From assembly GCA_029959085.1 (NCBI GenBank), contig JARWIR010000010.1, positions 13,599,001 through 13,663,000 on the forward strand: DNA of 64,000 nt, given 5' to 3'. The stretch is from Nemophila menziesii (taxonomy: Eukaryota > Streptophyta > Magnoliopsida > Boraginales > Hydrophyllaceae). Below, piece after piece: positions 53,465-63,028 of this stretch. Within the stretch, counting starts at the first letter, position 1, and each line of letters opens with the position of its first letter. The translations under genes and the position numbers were made by a program. The notes beneath the pieces were generated by a model that was not told where the DNA came from, ran no database searches, and saw only the letters and a list, made by a program, of their open reading frames with translations.

Positions 53465-56176
53465 CACAAAATCATTCTTGATAACGAAGGTGGGCGATCT
53501 ATAGAAGGACCGAGAAGACTCATGCCAGCTATGAAAGAAGTAGTGAGGAAGGAAGTTATCAAGTTGTTAGACGCAGGAGTTATCTATCCGATTGCTAGCA
53601 GTGATTGGGTTAGTCCAGTACAATGTGTTCCAAAGAAAGAAGGTTTCACTACCATCCTTAATGATCAAGGCGAAGCCATACCATCAAGACCAGTTGTGGG
53701 GTGGCGAGTGTGCATGGATTACCGAAGACTGAACAAAGCAACAAAGAAAGATCACTTCCCGCTACCATTCATTGATCAGATGCTAGACAAACTCGCAGGG
53801 AGAGAATATTACTGTTTCCTTGAAAGATATTCAGGTTATAATCAGATTTGTGTGGATCCCCTCGATCAACACCAAACAACTTTTACATGTCCGTTTGGTA
53901 CTTTTGCTTATAGAAGAATGCCGTTTGGTTTATGCAATGCACCTGCCACGTTCCAGAGGTGCATGATGGCTATATTTTGGGATATGATTGATAAATACTT
54001 GGAGGTTTTTATGGATGATTTTTCGGTGTTTGGAGATAGTTTTGATGATTGTTTGAATAATCTTGAGAAAGTCCTTGGGAGATCTAGAGAAAAAGATCTT
54101 GTGCTTAATTGGGAAAATTGCCACTTCATGGTTCAAGAGGGAATTGTGTTGGGACATAAAGTTTCGAAGTCAGGGATGGAGGTTGATCGTGCTAAAATTG
54201 AATTTATCAAAACACTACCACCTCCAGTTTCTGTTAAAGGAGTGAGAAGTTTCTTGGGTCACGCAGGATTTTATCGAAGGTTTATTAAAGATTTCTCCAA
54301 GATCGCCAAACCGCTTTGCTCTTTACTTGAAAAGGATACTCCTTTTAATTTTACTGAAGAATGTCTTCAAGCGTTCTTGACGATTAAAGAGAATCTGATC
54401 TCCACACCTATTGTTATACCTCCTGATTGGAAAGCTCCGTTTGAACTTATGTGCGATGCGAGTGATCACGCTATGGGTGTTGTGTTGGGACAGAGGAAAG
54501 ACAAGATTTTCCACACGATTTATTATGCAAGTAAGACTTTCAACGCTGCCCAGATGAATTATACAGTAACGGAGAAAGAGATGTTGGCCGTGGTTTATGC
54601 CTTCGATAAATTTTGTCCCTATCTGGTTGGGAAGAAAACTATTGTATACACGGACCATTCAGCTATTAGGTACCTCATGGAGAAAAAGGACGCTAAGCCG
54701 CGTCTCATTAGATGGGTACTGTTGCTTCAAGAATTCGACATCGACATTCGAGACCGAAAAGGATGCGATAATCAAGTTGCTGATCATTTATCAAGGCTCG
54801 AAGGATCTGATGCGAACAAAGAACCGTTGTTGGTTAAAGAGGTATTCCCTGACGAACAACTTTTTGCTATTAAACGTGCTTTTGTGCCATGGTATTCAGA
54901 TCTAGTCAACCTCATTGTGAGTGGTGTCTTTCCCAAAGATTTCCACCCACAACAAAGACAAAGATTGAATCACCAGGCCAAACAGTATTATTGGGATGAA
55001 CCGTACCTCTGGAAGATTCGTAGTGACCAAGTGGTTAGAAGATGTGTACATGAAGGTGAAATGGAGAAGATCATCGAAGGTTGTCATAGTTCACCTTATG
55101 GAGGTCACTTTAAGGGCGATAGAACCGCAACTAAAATTCTTCAATCCGGGTTCTATTGGCCTACCATACACAAAGATTGTCATCGTTTTGTCCAGTCATG
55201 TCACAGATGCCAGCACACTGGTAATATATCAAAAAGAGACGCGATGCCGCTTAATAACATTCTTGAAGTCGAAATCTTTGATGTATGGGGAATAGATTTC
55301 ATGGGACCTTTCATCACTTCCTATGGAAATCTGTACATTTTGCTGGCGGTAGATTATGTGTCAAAGTGGGTAGAAGCAGTGGCAACGCCAAAGAACGATG
55401 CGCAAACTGTGATCAAATTCTTAAAATCAAACATCTTTTCAAGACATGGTACGCCACGTGTTCTCATCAGTGATAAAGGTACCCATTTTCTTAATGCTCC
55501 CCTGAGACATTTCCTTCGTAAATTTGGAGTGAAACACCGTACTTCAACCGGTTATCATCCACAAACTAACGGTCAAGCTGAAGTTTCCAACCGGGAAATC
55601 AAATCTATTCTTGAGAAGACCGTGAGTAAATCGAAGAAAGATTGGTCATTAAAGCTAGATGATGCTCTCTGGGCTTACAGAACAGCATTTAAAACACCAG
55701 TTGGGGCATCTCCATATCGCATGGTCTACGGCAAAGCGTGTCATCTTCCAATTGAACTTGAAGCTCGAGCCTACTGGGCTATTAAAACTCTGAATCTATA
55801 CCCAGACTTGGCTGGGAAGCAAGGGATGATGCAGTTGAACGAATTGGAGGAGCTTCGTTATCTTGCCTATGAAAATGCACGTCTCTATAAGGAGAAAACA
55901 AAGCAATGGCATGATAAACGACTCCGTCCAAAGCATTTCGAGATAGGACAAAAAGTGTTATTATACAACTCTCGATTTTCGAACTACCCAGGAAAGCTTA
56001 AATCCCGTTGGGGAGGACCTTACATTGTTACTAAAGTCACACCGCATGGAGCGATTGAAATTGAAAATCCAACTGAGCAACGGACATTCATGGTGAATGG
56101 CCAGCGTTTGAAGAGATACTATGACAGTGAGGACTTTGGACAAGGGGAGAAAATCTTTCTCGTTGAATGCGCTTAG
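53465..56176 (+). CDS. Pol: reverse transcriptase, RNase H, integrase, element C
   Basis: Same frame as gag-pro, open after the stop; first ATG at 53522 (numbering below from it). [35 protein letters not shown], and the catalytic FMDD box at residues 163-166 (Phe for Tyr, usual in this group). RNase H: Asp 312 in [30 protein letters not shown]. Integrase: HHCC zinc finger ending SCHRCQ; catalytic D592, D651 and E687, with 35 residues between the last two; C-terminal tail [12 protein letters not shown]. All catalytic residues are present. Whether the upstream stop is read through or this copy is dead cannot be told. Confidence 0.92.
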   Translation, partial: HKIILDNEGGRSIEGPRRLMPAMKEVVRKEVIKLLDAGVIYPIASSDWVSPVQCVPKKEGFTTILNDQGEAIPSRPVVGWRVCMDYRRLNKATKKDHFPLPFIDQMLDKLAGREYYCFLERYSGYNQICVDPLDQHQTTFTCPFGTFAYRRMPFGLCNAPATFQRCMMAIFWDMIDKYLEVFMDDFSVFGDSFDDCLNNLEKVLGRSREKDLVLNWENCHFMVQEGIVLGHKVSKSGMEVDRAKIEFIKTLPPPVSVKGVRSFLGHAGFYRRFIKDFSKIAKPLCSLLEKDTPFNFTEECLQAFLTIKENLISTPIVIPPDWKAPFELMCDASDHAMGVVLGQRKDKIFHTIYYASKTFNAAQMNYTVTEKEMLAVVYAFDKFCPYLVGKKTIVYTDHSAIRYLMEKKDAKPRLIRWVLLLQEFDIDIRDRKGCDNQVADHLSRLEGSDANKEPLLVKEVFPDEQLFAIKRAFVPWYSDLVNLIVSGVFPKDFHPQQRQRLNHQAKQYYWDEPYLWKIRSDQVVRRCVHEGEMEKIIEGCHSSPYGGHFKGDRTATKILQSGFYWPTIHKDCHRFVQSCHRCQHTGNISKRDAMPLNNILEVEIFDVWGIDFMGPFITSYGNLYILLAVDYVSKWVEAVATPKNDAQTVIKFLKSNIFSRHGTPRVLISDKGTHFLNAPLRHFLRKFGVKHRTSTGYHPQTNGQAEVSNREIKSILEKTVSKSKKDWSLKLDDALWAYRTAFKTPVGASPYRMVYGKACHLPIELEARAYWAIKTLNLYPDLAGKQGMMQLNELEELRYLAYENARLYKEKTKQWHDKRLRPKHFEIGQKVLLYNSRFSNYPGKLKSRWGGPYIVTKVTPHGAIEIENPTEQRTFMVNGQRLKRYYDSEDFGQGEKIFLVECA

Positions 56177-56184
56177 CCTGAGGT

Positions 56185-56240
56185 ACACGTCTAACTCAAA
56201 GACGTTAAACAAAAGTGCTCTTGGGAGACACCCCTTGTTT
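56185..56240 (+). other. Stem-loop block after pol, element C
   Basis: ACGTCT (56188) pairs with AGACGT around TAACTCAA; then AGTGCTCTTGGGAGACACCCC with a weaker GGG/CCC stem. Corresponds to the block at 8019-8076 in A. Confidence 0.6.
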
Positions 56241-56401
56241 TAAATTGCTTTTTAGATTAGTTGTTTTTGCTTTGTAGTGTATAATTTAAAGTTAGTGTAT
56301 ATTTTTAATTGTGTTTACAAGCTAATAGGAGAGAAAGGTAGTGTGTTATTGTGCAGGAAACGAGTTTGGGGTCAAAAGGAAAAATCTGGAGGAACTCAAA
56401 G

Positions 56402-56745
56402 CCTGGCGCGGACTACCCCATGGTCCGCAGGGATGCACCGTGCCCAGAAAACCCGTACCACGGTCGGGTACCACGGGTTTTATCCAGAAAGCAAGAAAAT
56501 TTTGATCGATAGGCGTGGTACACCGGACCCCTGGTCCGCACGCCCAAAACGCGTGCCACGGGGTCGGGTACCACGGGTTTTTTGACGGAGCAGGCGCGGA
56601 CTACCCCCTACACCGCACCCCTGGTCCGCAGGCACAAAACACGTGCCACGGGGTGCTAGCTCGGGTATTATCCAGTGGGCAAAAATTTGAAGAGCTGTAA
56701 GGTCCGGTACACCGCGGGTCTACTCCGGTACACCGCAGGAGGCGG
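56402..56745 (+). repeat. GC-rich palindromic tandem array, element C
   Basis: Three units of roughly 110 bases: GCGGACTACCCC(A)TGGTCCGCAGG, AAAACCCGTACCACGG, GGGTACCACGGGTTTT and CCAGAAAGCAAG, closing with CCGGTACACCGCGGG words. Same word order and same position (between pol and ORF3) as in A. Confidence 0.75.
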
Positions 56746-57110
56746 TTTGTGAAGGAATTCTTTTCCTAATCAACTTCTTACCTTATGAGATTAACCCTAG
56801 CCTTCCACCCACAAATTTTTCAGACCCAAACCCTATATAAACATCTTAAAGCTTGTGCAAACCTTCACAATTAACAAAACAACTCATCAAATCCTCTCCT
56901 ACATCTTCCATAAACACAATCCTTCATCAAATTCATCACACTACACCATTAAAACACCATCAAATTCAACAAGCTTTAAAGAGTTCTTCCAAGATCAATC
57001 AAATAACCTTTCTTTTTCATCAATTCCAAGCAACAACATCAAGCTACACCAAATTTACTTTAAACTTTTAATCCATCCTTGGTATAACTTGAGTTGTGGG
57101 TGAATCAAGC
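56746..57110 (+). other. Leader between array and ORF3, element C
   Basis: C/A-rich, with CACAATTAACAAAACAACTC and repeated CATCAAATTC-like text. No coding signature. Resembles the A leader in composition rather than in sequence. Confidence 0.45.
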
Positions 57111-57561
57111 ATGACTAACAGATCTGAGGCTATGGAATACAAGAGAAAATGTTCAATCCTTGGGAAGAATAATAAATTGCCTGGAGCCACCATTGAAAAA
57201 CCCATCAATCTTGATGAGGTTTCTGAAGAATCAAAAGAAAAGGCACCAGCACAATCACTACCAAAGAAGAGATTAACTGCTAGAATGTCCATACCATCAA
57301 GGAGGCCTTTGAAGAAAATAAAAATCCAAGACCAAGGTTCTTCCTCCTCTTCCTCTGAAATTGTTTATGATCTTCCTCCTTGGGCTCTCAAGTTACATAA
57401 CGAAGTTGAAAGATTACGCGAAGATAACAAAGACCTTTGGGCAGAAGTCATACAATTGGAGACACAGGTAGAGAATTCGACCTTGTGATGATTATACCGA
57501 TCCTTCGGATGACGAGGATGATATGATGGATCTCTATGGCCTGCCAGGTAGGTCATTCTAA
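57111..57561 (+). pseudogene. Short ORF3, element C (frameshifted)
   Basis: ATG at 57111 starts MTNRSEAMEYKRK, sharing MTNR with ORF3 of element A. The protein has a basic, nuclear-signal-like patch (LPKKRLTARM, RRPLKKIKI), a Ser run and a coiled-coil segment (LHNEVERLREDNKDLW). It stops at 57488, but the next frame carries an acidic tail DDYTDPSDDEDDMMDLYG up to TAA at 57559-57561, so a one-base frameshift near 57475 is likely. It is about 150 residues against about 440 in A; the PF20167-type domain is missing. Function unknown. Confidence 0.6.
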
Positions 57562-59057
57562 TTTTTCTCAATAGCTTGTATGCATTAGGTACTTTAGTTA
57601 GTTTTATTTTAAATTTTATTTCATTCTTGAGTCTTTTTCGAGTCGTGGGGACACGGCTCACTTTTGAGTTGGGGTGGGGATTCGTTGTCCTCATCTTCTT
57701 TTCGTTTTTGCATAAAATTTAAAATTTTTAGGTTGAATTAAGGCATAAAATATCTTGAATGTACCTATTTGAGCATGATTTTATTAGGTCAATGATAGTA
57801 AGTAGTATGTTTTTGAAAGATGCAACAAATTTGTTTAGGATGCATGTATGCAAACAGGAAATAAAGGATAGAAAAGTTAATGAGCAATGCTAAGAAAACA
57901 CGTTGAAACTTAGGAATAGTTATTTGGTGTGTAGAACGTGAGGTTTAAAATTAGTTGAAAACCCACTTGTCTGTGAACTAATAATGAAAACGTAACAAAA
58001 TCCGGTAGTTAGAAAAATAACTAAGGCAGTTCTTTCATGATAAAACACTTGAAGCCTTTAGACTTTCTCACCCTTTTGTTGATATTATTGTTATTTATCC
58101 GTCTTAGCCCCTCTGAGCCTTTCTAAAGCCTTTATTGAAACACATTATAATCCATACCCTAGTTTTTAGGACTTATCTATATGACCCGCACTCAAATCGC
58201 AAAACCTGAGACAAACTCGTTTTAGAGCTTGAGTTTGGGGTGGTGGGTTTCATAATTTGGGAATTGGGAATTATCTTTGTGATTTTATTGATGATGAATT
58301 GTTATTATTGTAACCCTTTGCCGGGGTAATAGTGAATGAAAAAGAAGTTACGAGCTAATTTTGCCAACAAGGGCATAAAAAGAATATATATATGAAAAGA
58401 AAAATAGTGTGATATCTCAACATCAAAAGAGAATCATAACTATACAAAAGAAAAATTGATATGAAAAGAAAATATATATTCGGACCGGCAAAGTGGATTT
58501 TATATCATCAAAGGTTTTAATTGGGATTTATTGGGGATGCACATTAAAAAGCATCAATAAATTGGGTTGAGTGAGAACATCTTCAAGTGAAAACTCAAGC
58601 TCTAGGGCGATTCGTTGATGGCTAGTAAGGAGAGAGCCAAAAGCTCACTTTTCATTATCCAAATATACCACACCCGTCCTTAAGCCAAGTTATAACCAAG
58701 ACCTTAGGATTTTTAACTACTAGGTGGAGAAACAATTGAGCTATTAGGTAGTAGGTAAGTGGACCATTGGATGCTGTATTTGGGACCTATGAACAACCTA
58801 TAGCCATTAACCTGAACTAAGTTATCATCCTCTCCTTCTGGCATTGCGAAATTAATCTTAACTTGAATTTATGGATTGTTGATTACATGTATATTAAGCA
58901 TATTTGTGCATTATTTCTTGAGCATTACTACATGAGATTTTTTGGATTTTATGCTCTAGGATCATTCATTATATTCTGGTCTTGTTCTCCTCCGACTTCT
59001 TTTTGTTTATTTAGACTATCCTACTGTTCTTTACTTTTATTGTATCGGGACGATACA
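57562..59057 (+). other. Long 3' non-coding region, element C
   Basis: About 1.5 kb with conserved blocks shared with A: CGAGTCGTGGGGACACGGCT (57639), the internal purine tract TGAGTTGGGGTGGGGA (57665), TGAGTTTGGGGTGGTGGG (near 58230) and GTAACCCTTTGCCGGGGTAA (58311). An open frame at 58863-59078 has no supporting features. Confidence 0.7.
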
Positions 59058-59075
59058 ACTTTGAGTTGGGGGTCT
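59058..59075 (+). promoter_or_regulatory. Polypurine tract, element C
   Basis: ACTTTGAGTTGGGGGTCT abuts the 3' LTR, identical to A and B. Confidence 0.88.
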
Positions 59076-60569
59076 TGATGTCTCCTCATTTGTGATAATA
59101 AAATCTATTCATGAGACATCATTTTAGGCTTATTTATTAGTTTATAGGTTGATTTTAGCTTAGTTTAGTGCACTTTCCTATTTTGGGTCTTGATTTGTAG
59201 AATTATTATTTTTAGAGCATATTGGGTTTAATTGTTTATTTAGTGTGAAGTTTTAAAGATAATTATGGAGCTTAATTAGAGTCCAAGTCAAAGACAACAA
59301 CTTATGGAAAGAGATTTGCATGGAAATTGGAGATAAGGAAACAAATGCTAAAAAGATGGAAAAGGAAAAGCTGCCTAAATCTGGGATTCTGCATACACGT
59401 CCAAAGATGTGCGTTTTTACCTAATAAATAGGCCGAATCTGGTGATTTCCTTCTAATGGGTCTAGATAATTCTGTTGCGATTCTTTTGGTATCTTATGGA
59501 GCTCAATCCGACCAATAACGAAGAAGATACTCTCAAAACGGTCCAGCAGTGTTTATCTTTATTTCCTTACGAATTTGAGTTGGGCTAGGAGTCCATTACT
59601 TAACTTATCTCTAAAGAAACGAATTAGGTCAACATATACACTATAAATACAACCTCTTAACACTCTTAAATCATCCTTGGTGAAACCTAAAACCAAGAGG
59701 AAGCTTACAACACAAGAGAGAAGTCTGGAAGGAGCTGTTCATCAACAATGTCTTCTTCTACCTTTAGATTTGTAATTTCTTTCTTTTCTTTCATGAACTA
59801 AATTTCTTTAGCTTGAGTTTTAGCATATATGTATGAACCCTAGTTTTGATTGACATCTATCTAATTTGGGAATTTAATGTTTTAAATAGAATTATAGTTT
59901 TTATTCTCTGTTTATGTGTTTGGATTTATATTCTGTGTTCTTGCGGACTGCAGCCATTAGAATTACCATCTAGTAATTATGATGCCATTGACAACGGTGT
60001 TTAATTGCATGTTTAGCACATAACGTTTAGTTTTAGGTTTGATCTGACAACCCAACCTAGCTAGATAATCACTATGGTTTAGTCTTTGTGACTATTTACC
60101 AATTACAGGAAAAGTTTGCTTAGGAAGCCTTATTGACACAGGTGAATCCTATTTTAAACTACCGATAGCATATTGGGACCGATTAGGGAAATACTACATA
60201 ATTCACCCTTACATGTTTAGAACGGAAAAACTAGTGGGGATTACATGCTAATAACCTAAGCTATATTCTCATATCACTTCTCTTTCATATTTATTTTCTG
60301 TCTTTTAATTATTAGTTTTAATTTAGTTAATTAGTTTATCAATCCATCTTTATTTGTCTTTACTTTTATTTGCGTTTAGTTGTTCTATCTTTAATTTATT
60401 TGCACTAGGTATTTGCATAAGATTTTCCTAACCTCTGTAGTCTCTGCGGAACGAATTTTAATCATTAACTAAAACTTACATACGATCTGTATACTTGCAG
60501 AACCGTGTAGTTTAGGGTGTTATTTGCACGTTAATTATATCTTATTTTATCACACCCTAGGCCCCACCA
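59076..60569 (+). repeat. 3' LTR of element C
   Basis: 1494 bp, TGATGTCTCC ... CCCCACCA, followed by CTCAC. About 16 mismatches to the 5' LTR, no length difference. Confidence 0.95.
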
Positions 60570-60574
60570 CTCAC

Positions 60575-60908
60575 TAATATTTTCTTTACTATCAACGTGT
60601 ATTTTCCTGCAAATACTCAAAGCATACAAATAAACTAGCTCATAAACATATTACTTACTATCATCAATTCACTGAGCTTATGCTTTCAAGCTATTAAACA
60701 CACTCTACATCTAATTCCCATGTATCAAAAAATTTTATTTCTACCTAAAAACAGAAAAACGGAGATGAGAGACAATTAATCCCCACACCCCCAACTCAAA
60801 AATGAGTCGTGTCCCCACGACTCAAAAAAGACTCGAAACAGAAATTAAAATTAGCAGATAAACATATTTACAGAAATGGTATGAAAGAAAGAGAACATAC
60901 TCTCGAGG
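60575..60908 (-). other. 3' non-coding region of element B, right part
   Basis: Continues 48118-49307 across element C. Contains, on the minus strand, GAGTCGTGGGGACACGACTC and the internal TGAGTTGGGGGTGTGGGGA tract, as in A. Confidence 0.75.
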
Positions 60909-61348
60909 CTATTGCCTCGCATCATTGACTACCAAGGTTGGATTTGCTGGACCTTTCGTTAATTGCTCCAGGAGTTTCATGATGTGCACTTGATTAGCAT
61001 TGATTTGTGCCACATCATTGACTAAGGAAGTTTGAGCTGCTTCGAATTTCGTTAAACGCTCCTCCATCTTCTCTTACCAATTTTGCTCCTTTTCTTCTTT
61101 CGAGACTTGTGTAGAACCCGCTCTTCAAAGATATCCTTGATCCAAGCATTATCAATATAACTCATCTTAAACTCGAGTTTCTCTTCTTCACCCAATGTAA
61201 CATTCGCTTTTTGCACAAGACACGTGATCATAGTAGGAAATTTTAACATTATAAACCGATTTAGGAGAGACCGAAAATCGTATCACCTCCTCATAGATCA
61301 ACTGTGCCACATCTACTTCTTCTCCTCTCAAAATACAATCCAACAGTA
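60909..61348 (-). pseudogene. ORF3 remnant with large internal deletion, element B
   Basis: Minus strand. Only the distal ORF3 remains: FPTMITCLVQKANV, LGEEEKLEFKMSYIDNAWIK, then frameshifted text, ending NDARQ* at 60909-60911. At about 61348 the coding text jumps straight to the leader (TTATTAAACC next to CTACTGTTGG). Relative to A this removes about 8693-9813, roughly 1.1 kb, including the start codon and most of the domain. Cannot be functional. Confidence 0.75.
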
Positions 61349-61419
61349 GGGTTTATTAAATTTGGAATAATGAGCTCTATACCTCTTTTATAAGCTCCAA
61401 TTCGCAACTTTCTCTCTCC

Positions 61420-61705
61420 AGCGGCGCGGCGCGGTGCATGGGTGCGGTACATGGGTACACCGCATGGGTATACCGCAGCTTCTGTAGCTCGAAAAAATTT
61501 TGCTTCGGCAAAATACCCGTGGTAGCACCCCGTGGCACGGGTTTTAGGCGTGCGGTATAGGGTCGGGTATAGGGTCCGGTGTACCGGACCCATCAGCTTG
61601 ATTTTTTTTCTTCTCGGCATAAAACACGTGGCAGCTACCCGTGGTACGGGTTTTCTTCACCTGCGGTATACCGCGGCTGAGGTCCGGTATACCGCGCCCC
61701 TGCTT
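61420..61705 (-). repeat. GC-rich palindromic array, element B
   Basis: GCGGTATACCGC, GGTCCGGTGTACCGGACC, ACCCGTGGTAGCACCCCGTG and CACGTGGCAGCTACCCGTGG. Same position and word set as in A and C, but units have diverged. Frames crossing it are not genes. Confidence 0.7.
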
Positions 61706-61861
61706 TAGGTTTTCCGAAAATTTTATTCGCCTTCCCTAACTCGATTTCTCCAATACCTAATCATCAAAAACACTAATACCTTTCTCAAATATGCATTATC
61801 AGCTAAAAACAACTAAACTAAACAAAAACTAAAAACGTAAAAGACATAAAAACATAAAAAA

Positions 61862-61925
61862 ACTGCGGGTTGTATCCCGTACAACACTTTTATTTAACGT
61901 CTTTCAAAGTTAGACGTGTTACCTC
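61862..61925 (-). other. Stem-loop block after pol remnant, element B
   Basis: Minus strand: ACGTCTAACTTTGAAAGACGT followed by CGGGATACAACCCG, the same two hairpins as in A, with compensating sequence change in the second loop. Confidence 0.55.
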
Positions 61926-61927
61926 TA

Positions 61928-63028
61928 TCACGATTTGCGAATATAGCTTCCCCAACAACGAGTTAGGCTATGAACGTCCACTAATCTGCGCTTGATCCCA
62001 GTTTTGGGTCGAATTTCTATCACCTTGGCTGAAACAACCTTAGTGACAATGAATGGTCCCATCCACGAGTCTTTGAAACTACGTGGCCTATTCTCGCGTT
62101 TGTGAGCTTTCCATAGAACTTCATGGCCAACCCCAAACTCAATGTTTGGCTCAGTATCCACAGGCTTTAAGTGGATCTTCTCAGGAGGGACTTTGTGATG
62201 TGAAAGGCTGTGGATGACATGAACGGTGGGATCTAACTTCCTTGGTTTCTTACCCAAGACATAGAAGGTCTCGGATACATTCTTAGCATGAAGGGTAATG
62301 GTCCCTTCTTGGAAGTTGATGACACTTTGACTTGTGGCCACGAAAGGCCGTCCAAGTATGATTAGAACCTGCTTATCTGCATCAAACTCAAGTATAACAA
62401 AGTCAGTAGGGATGGCGATATTACCTTCACGGACCAAGACGACCTCCACTGTTCCCCATGTCTTCTTAACTGAGTTGTCAGCGAACTGCAACTTCACTGG
62501 AGTTTTCTCTGATTTCTGAAGTCCAAGTCTCTCGAACACGGACTTAGGCATAAGATTCACACCAGAACCCACATCGTACATAGCTTTCACTTTGAGCATA
62601 CCATTAATTTGAATAGGAAGGTTAAAACTTCCCGGATCTTTAAGCTTTGTTGGTAGCTCTCGTTCACTTCTTCTTGAAACCCTCAGGTTCTCTCTTGGGA
62701 TCTCTACACTCGATTCTTTCTCAGGAATGACTTGCGTAAAAACTTGTTGCGGTGTAAGTCCTCTCTTCGCAATCTCAAGCATTTGGGCGTTGATATTTTC
62801 AGGTGTATACGCCTCTACAAATGTCTTGAGTAGAGTGTCATCCTTAGGATTTGTATCAGAAATAGTTGATGACTCTGGTTGAACAATAGGTGGCGATTCC
62901 ACCTTCTCTTCTTCTTTCTCTTCTTGCACAGCAGGTGCAACTTCATCTTCGATTTTTGATTCCTCCTCTGAGGCTTCTTTCTCTTTTTCTCTAGCCAGCT
63001 CAGCTTGATAATCCATAACCGATCGTAT
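61928..63028 (-). CDS. Protease fused to integrase C-terminal tail, element B
   Basis: Minus strand, open from just after a TAA at the gag end; first ATG at 63016 (MDYQAELARE). Acidic linker, protease segment YDVGSGVNLMP and IILGRPFVA, then GVGHEVLWKAHKR, SWMGPFIVTKVV and HSLTRCWG, ending at 61928. Unlike A, the frame is unbroken. No RT, RNase H or integrase catalytic core is present. The short integrase tail (chromodomain-adjacent in other elements) might still bind nucleic acid or particle proteins; that is speculation. Confidence 0.85.
   Translation of the reverse strand: MRSVMDYQAELAREKEKEASEEESKIEDEVAPAVQEEKEEEKVESPPIVQPESSTISDTNPKDDTLLKTFVEAYTPENINAQMLEIAKRGLTPQQVFTQVIPEKESSVEIPRENLRVSRRSERELPTKLKDPGSFNLPIQINGMLKVKAMYDVGSGVNLMPKSVFERLGLQKSEKTPVKLQFADNSVKKTWGTVEVVLVREGNIAIPTDFVILEFDADKQVLIILGRPFVATSQSVINFQEGTITLHAKNVSETFYVLGKKPRKLDPTVHVIHSLSHHKVPPEKIHLKPVDTEPNIEFGVGHEVLWKAHKRENRPRSFKDSWMGPFIVTKVVSAKVIEIRPKTGIKRRLVDVHSLTRCWGSYIRKS

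Larger units (their letters stand above)
49308..60569 (+). mobile_element. Element C: nearly intact Athila-like retrotransposon nested in B
   Basis: 11,262 bp with two LTRs of exactly 1494 bp and perfect target duplications CTCAC at 49303-49307 and 60570-60574. It has the primer site, gag-pro, full pol, stem-loops, GC-rich array, short ORF3 and polypurine tract. One in-frame stop separates gag-pro from RT. About 16 LTR differences were counted by eye. It is the only copy here with RT and integrase. Confidence 0.95.

Noticed and set aside
61291..61620. Minus-strand open frame in element B
   Set aside because: It runs across the GC-rich array and then into the ORF3 deletion junction in the wrong frame. 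Not a gene.
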